Source: Deltaproteobacteria bacterium (lineage in GTDB: Bacteria; Desulfobacterota; Binatia; Binatales; Binataceae). Taken from it: 14,528 bases of DNA. The position numbers and the translations under genes are program-made. This document shows, piece by piece, positions 14,321 to 14,528 of the stretch; positions within the stretch are counted from its first letter, which is position 1; every line of letters starts with the position of its first letter. The stretch spans positions 1 through 14,528 of the forward strand of contig JAJYMR010000024.1 in NCBI GenBank assembly GCA_021786815.1, in the 5' to 3' direction. The notes beneath the pieces are model-generated. The model was not told the DNA's origin. It did no database searches and saw nothing but the letters and a program-made list of their open reading frames with translations.

Positions 14321-14528
14321 ATGGCAATGAGTACCAACCAAGGCGGCGGGGTCTTCTCGGAGATTAATATCACCCCGCTGACCGATATCTTCCTGGTCCT
14401 GTTGATCATCTTCATGGTCACGACCGCCGTGACAATCGAGTCCGCCGCGCACGTGGACCTGCCGAAGGCCGAACAGACACAGCCCAACCAGAAGCCCAAG
14501 GGCGTGCTGGTGACCTACACCTCCGAAC
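14321..14528 (+). CDS. Second ExbD/TolR gene (5' end only)
   Basis: The first 69 codons lie inside the window and the rest is beyond the edge. After a 10-residue G-rich start comes the same I-N-I-T-P-L-T-D-I-F-L-V-L-L-I-I-F-M-V-T-T helix as in the preceding exbD, with the key Asp22, then H-V-D-L-P and the periplasmic region beginning K-G-V-L-V-T-Y-T-S. DNA identity to the first exbD across the helix is high but with many third-position changes, showing an older duplication kept under selection. ATG 14321 has GAGGGG 8 bases upstream. The gap from the first exbD is 33 bases. Two ExbD genes beside one ExbB are common in several diderm groups, where they may build mixed or alternative motors. Confidence 0.92.
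   Translation, partial: MAMSTNQGGGVFSEINITPLTDIFLVLLIIFMVTTAVTIESAAHVDLPKAEQTQPNQKPKGVLVTYTSE

Noticed and set aside
1..14528. Search for CRISPR, insertion sequences, phage genes, toxin-antitoxin or defence systems
   Set aside because: No regularly spaced repeats, transposase or integrase motifs, terminal inverted repeats or known defence domains were seen on either strand.

Overview
The window is about 14.5 kb of gene-dense, high-GC DNA from a Gram-negative bacterium. Several lipobox signal peptides, a LolA-fold lipoprotein and an ExbB/ExbD energy-transduction cluster all indicate a diderm envelope. The mix of a large TPR lipoprotein, paired ExbD genes, short SDR dehydrogenases and GT-C glycosyltransferases recalls uncultured soil lineages of the former Deltaproteobacteria (for example Binatota-like). 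That placement is inference from gene content only; there is no rRNA or tRNA here.

Left part, minus strand (1-4521): one tightly packed operon. It reads from a TPR-repeat lipoprotein into a LolA/DUF4292-like lipoprotein, then a family 5 (oligopeptide/dipeptide type) solute-binding protein with a combined Tat and lipoprotein signal, then the N-terminus of a DppB/OppB-type permease cut by the window edge. The second and third genes overlap their upstream neighbours by 44 and 8 bases, and the permease starts 34 bases after the binding protein.

Middle (4564-9588): an amino acid/polyamine (APC superfamily) transporter on plus, convergent with a membrane GT-C glycosyltransferase on minus. That gene is divergent from, and slightly overlaps, a second GT-C-like glycosyltransferase on plus. 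A hairpin with a short T run follows the second glycosyltransferase.

Right-middle, minus strand (9586-12714): a five-gene operon with 3-12 base gaps. It encodes a small lipoprotein, an SDR dehydrogenase resembling the hydroxyacyl-CoA dehydrogenase part of MFE-2, a low-molecular-weight phosphatase whose P-loop has the threonine typical of protein-arginine phosphatases, a YccU-like CoA-binding protein and an ADP-ribose-pyrophosphatase-type Nudix hydrolase.

Right end, plus strand (13210-14528): exbB/tolQ, exbD/tolR and a second exbD/tolR cut by the window edge. Upstream is a roughly 480-base noncoding region with a TTGACA element and a 15-base inverted repeat.

I found no mobile elements, CRISPR arrays, phage genes, RNA genes or recognisable defence system. 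The most interesting points are the TPR/LolA/transport operon, the predicted arginine phosphatase in its operon, the plant-PUT-like permease and the possible operator in front of the exbB cluster. None of them amounts to a demonstrated new system.
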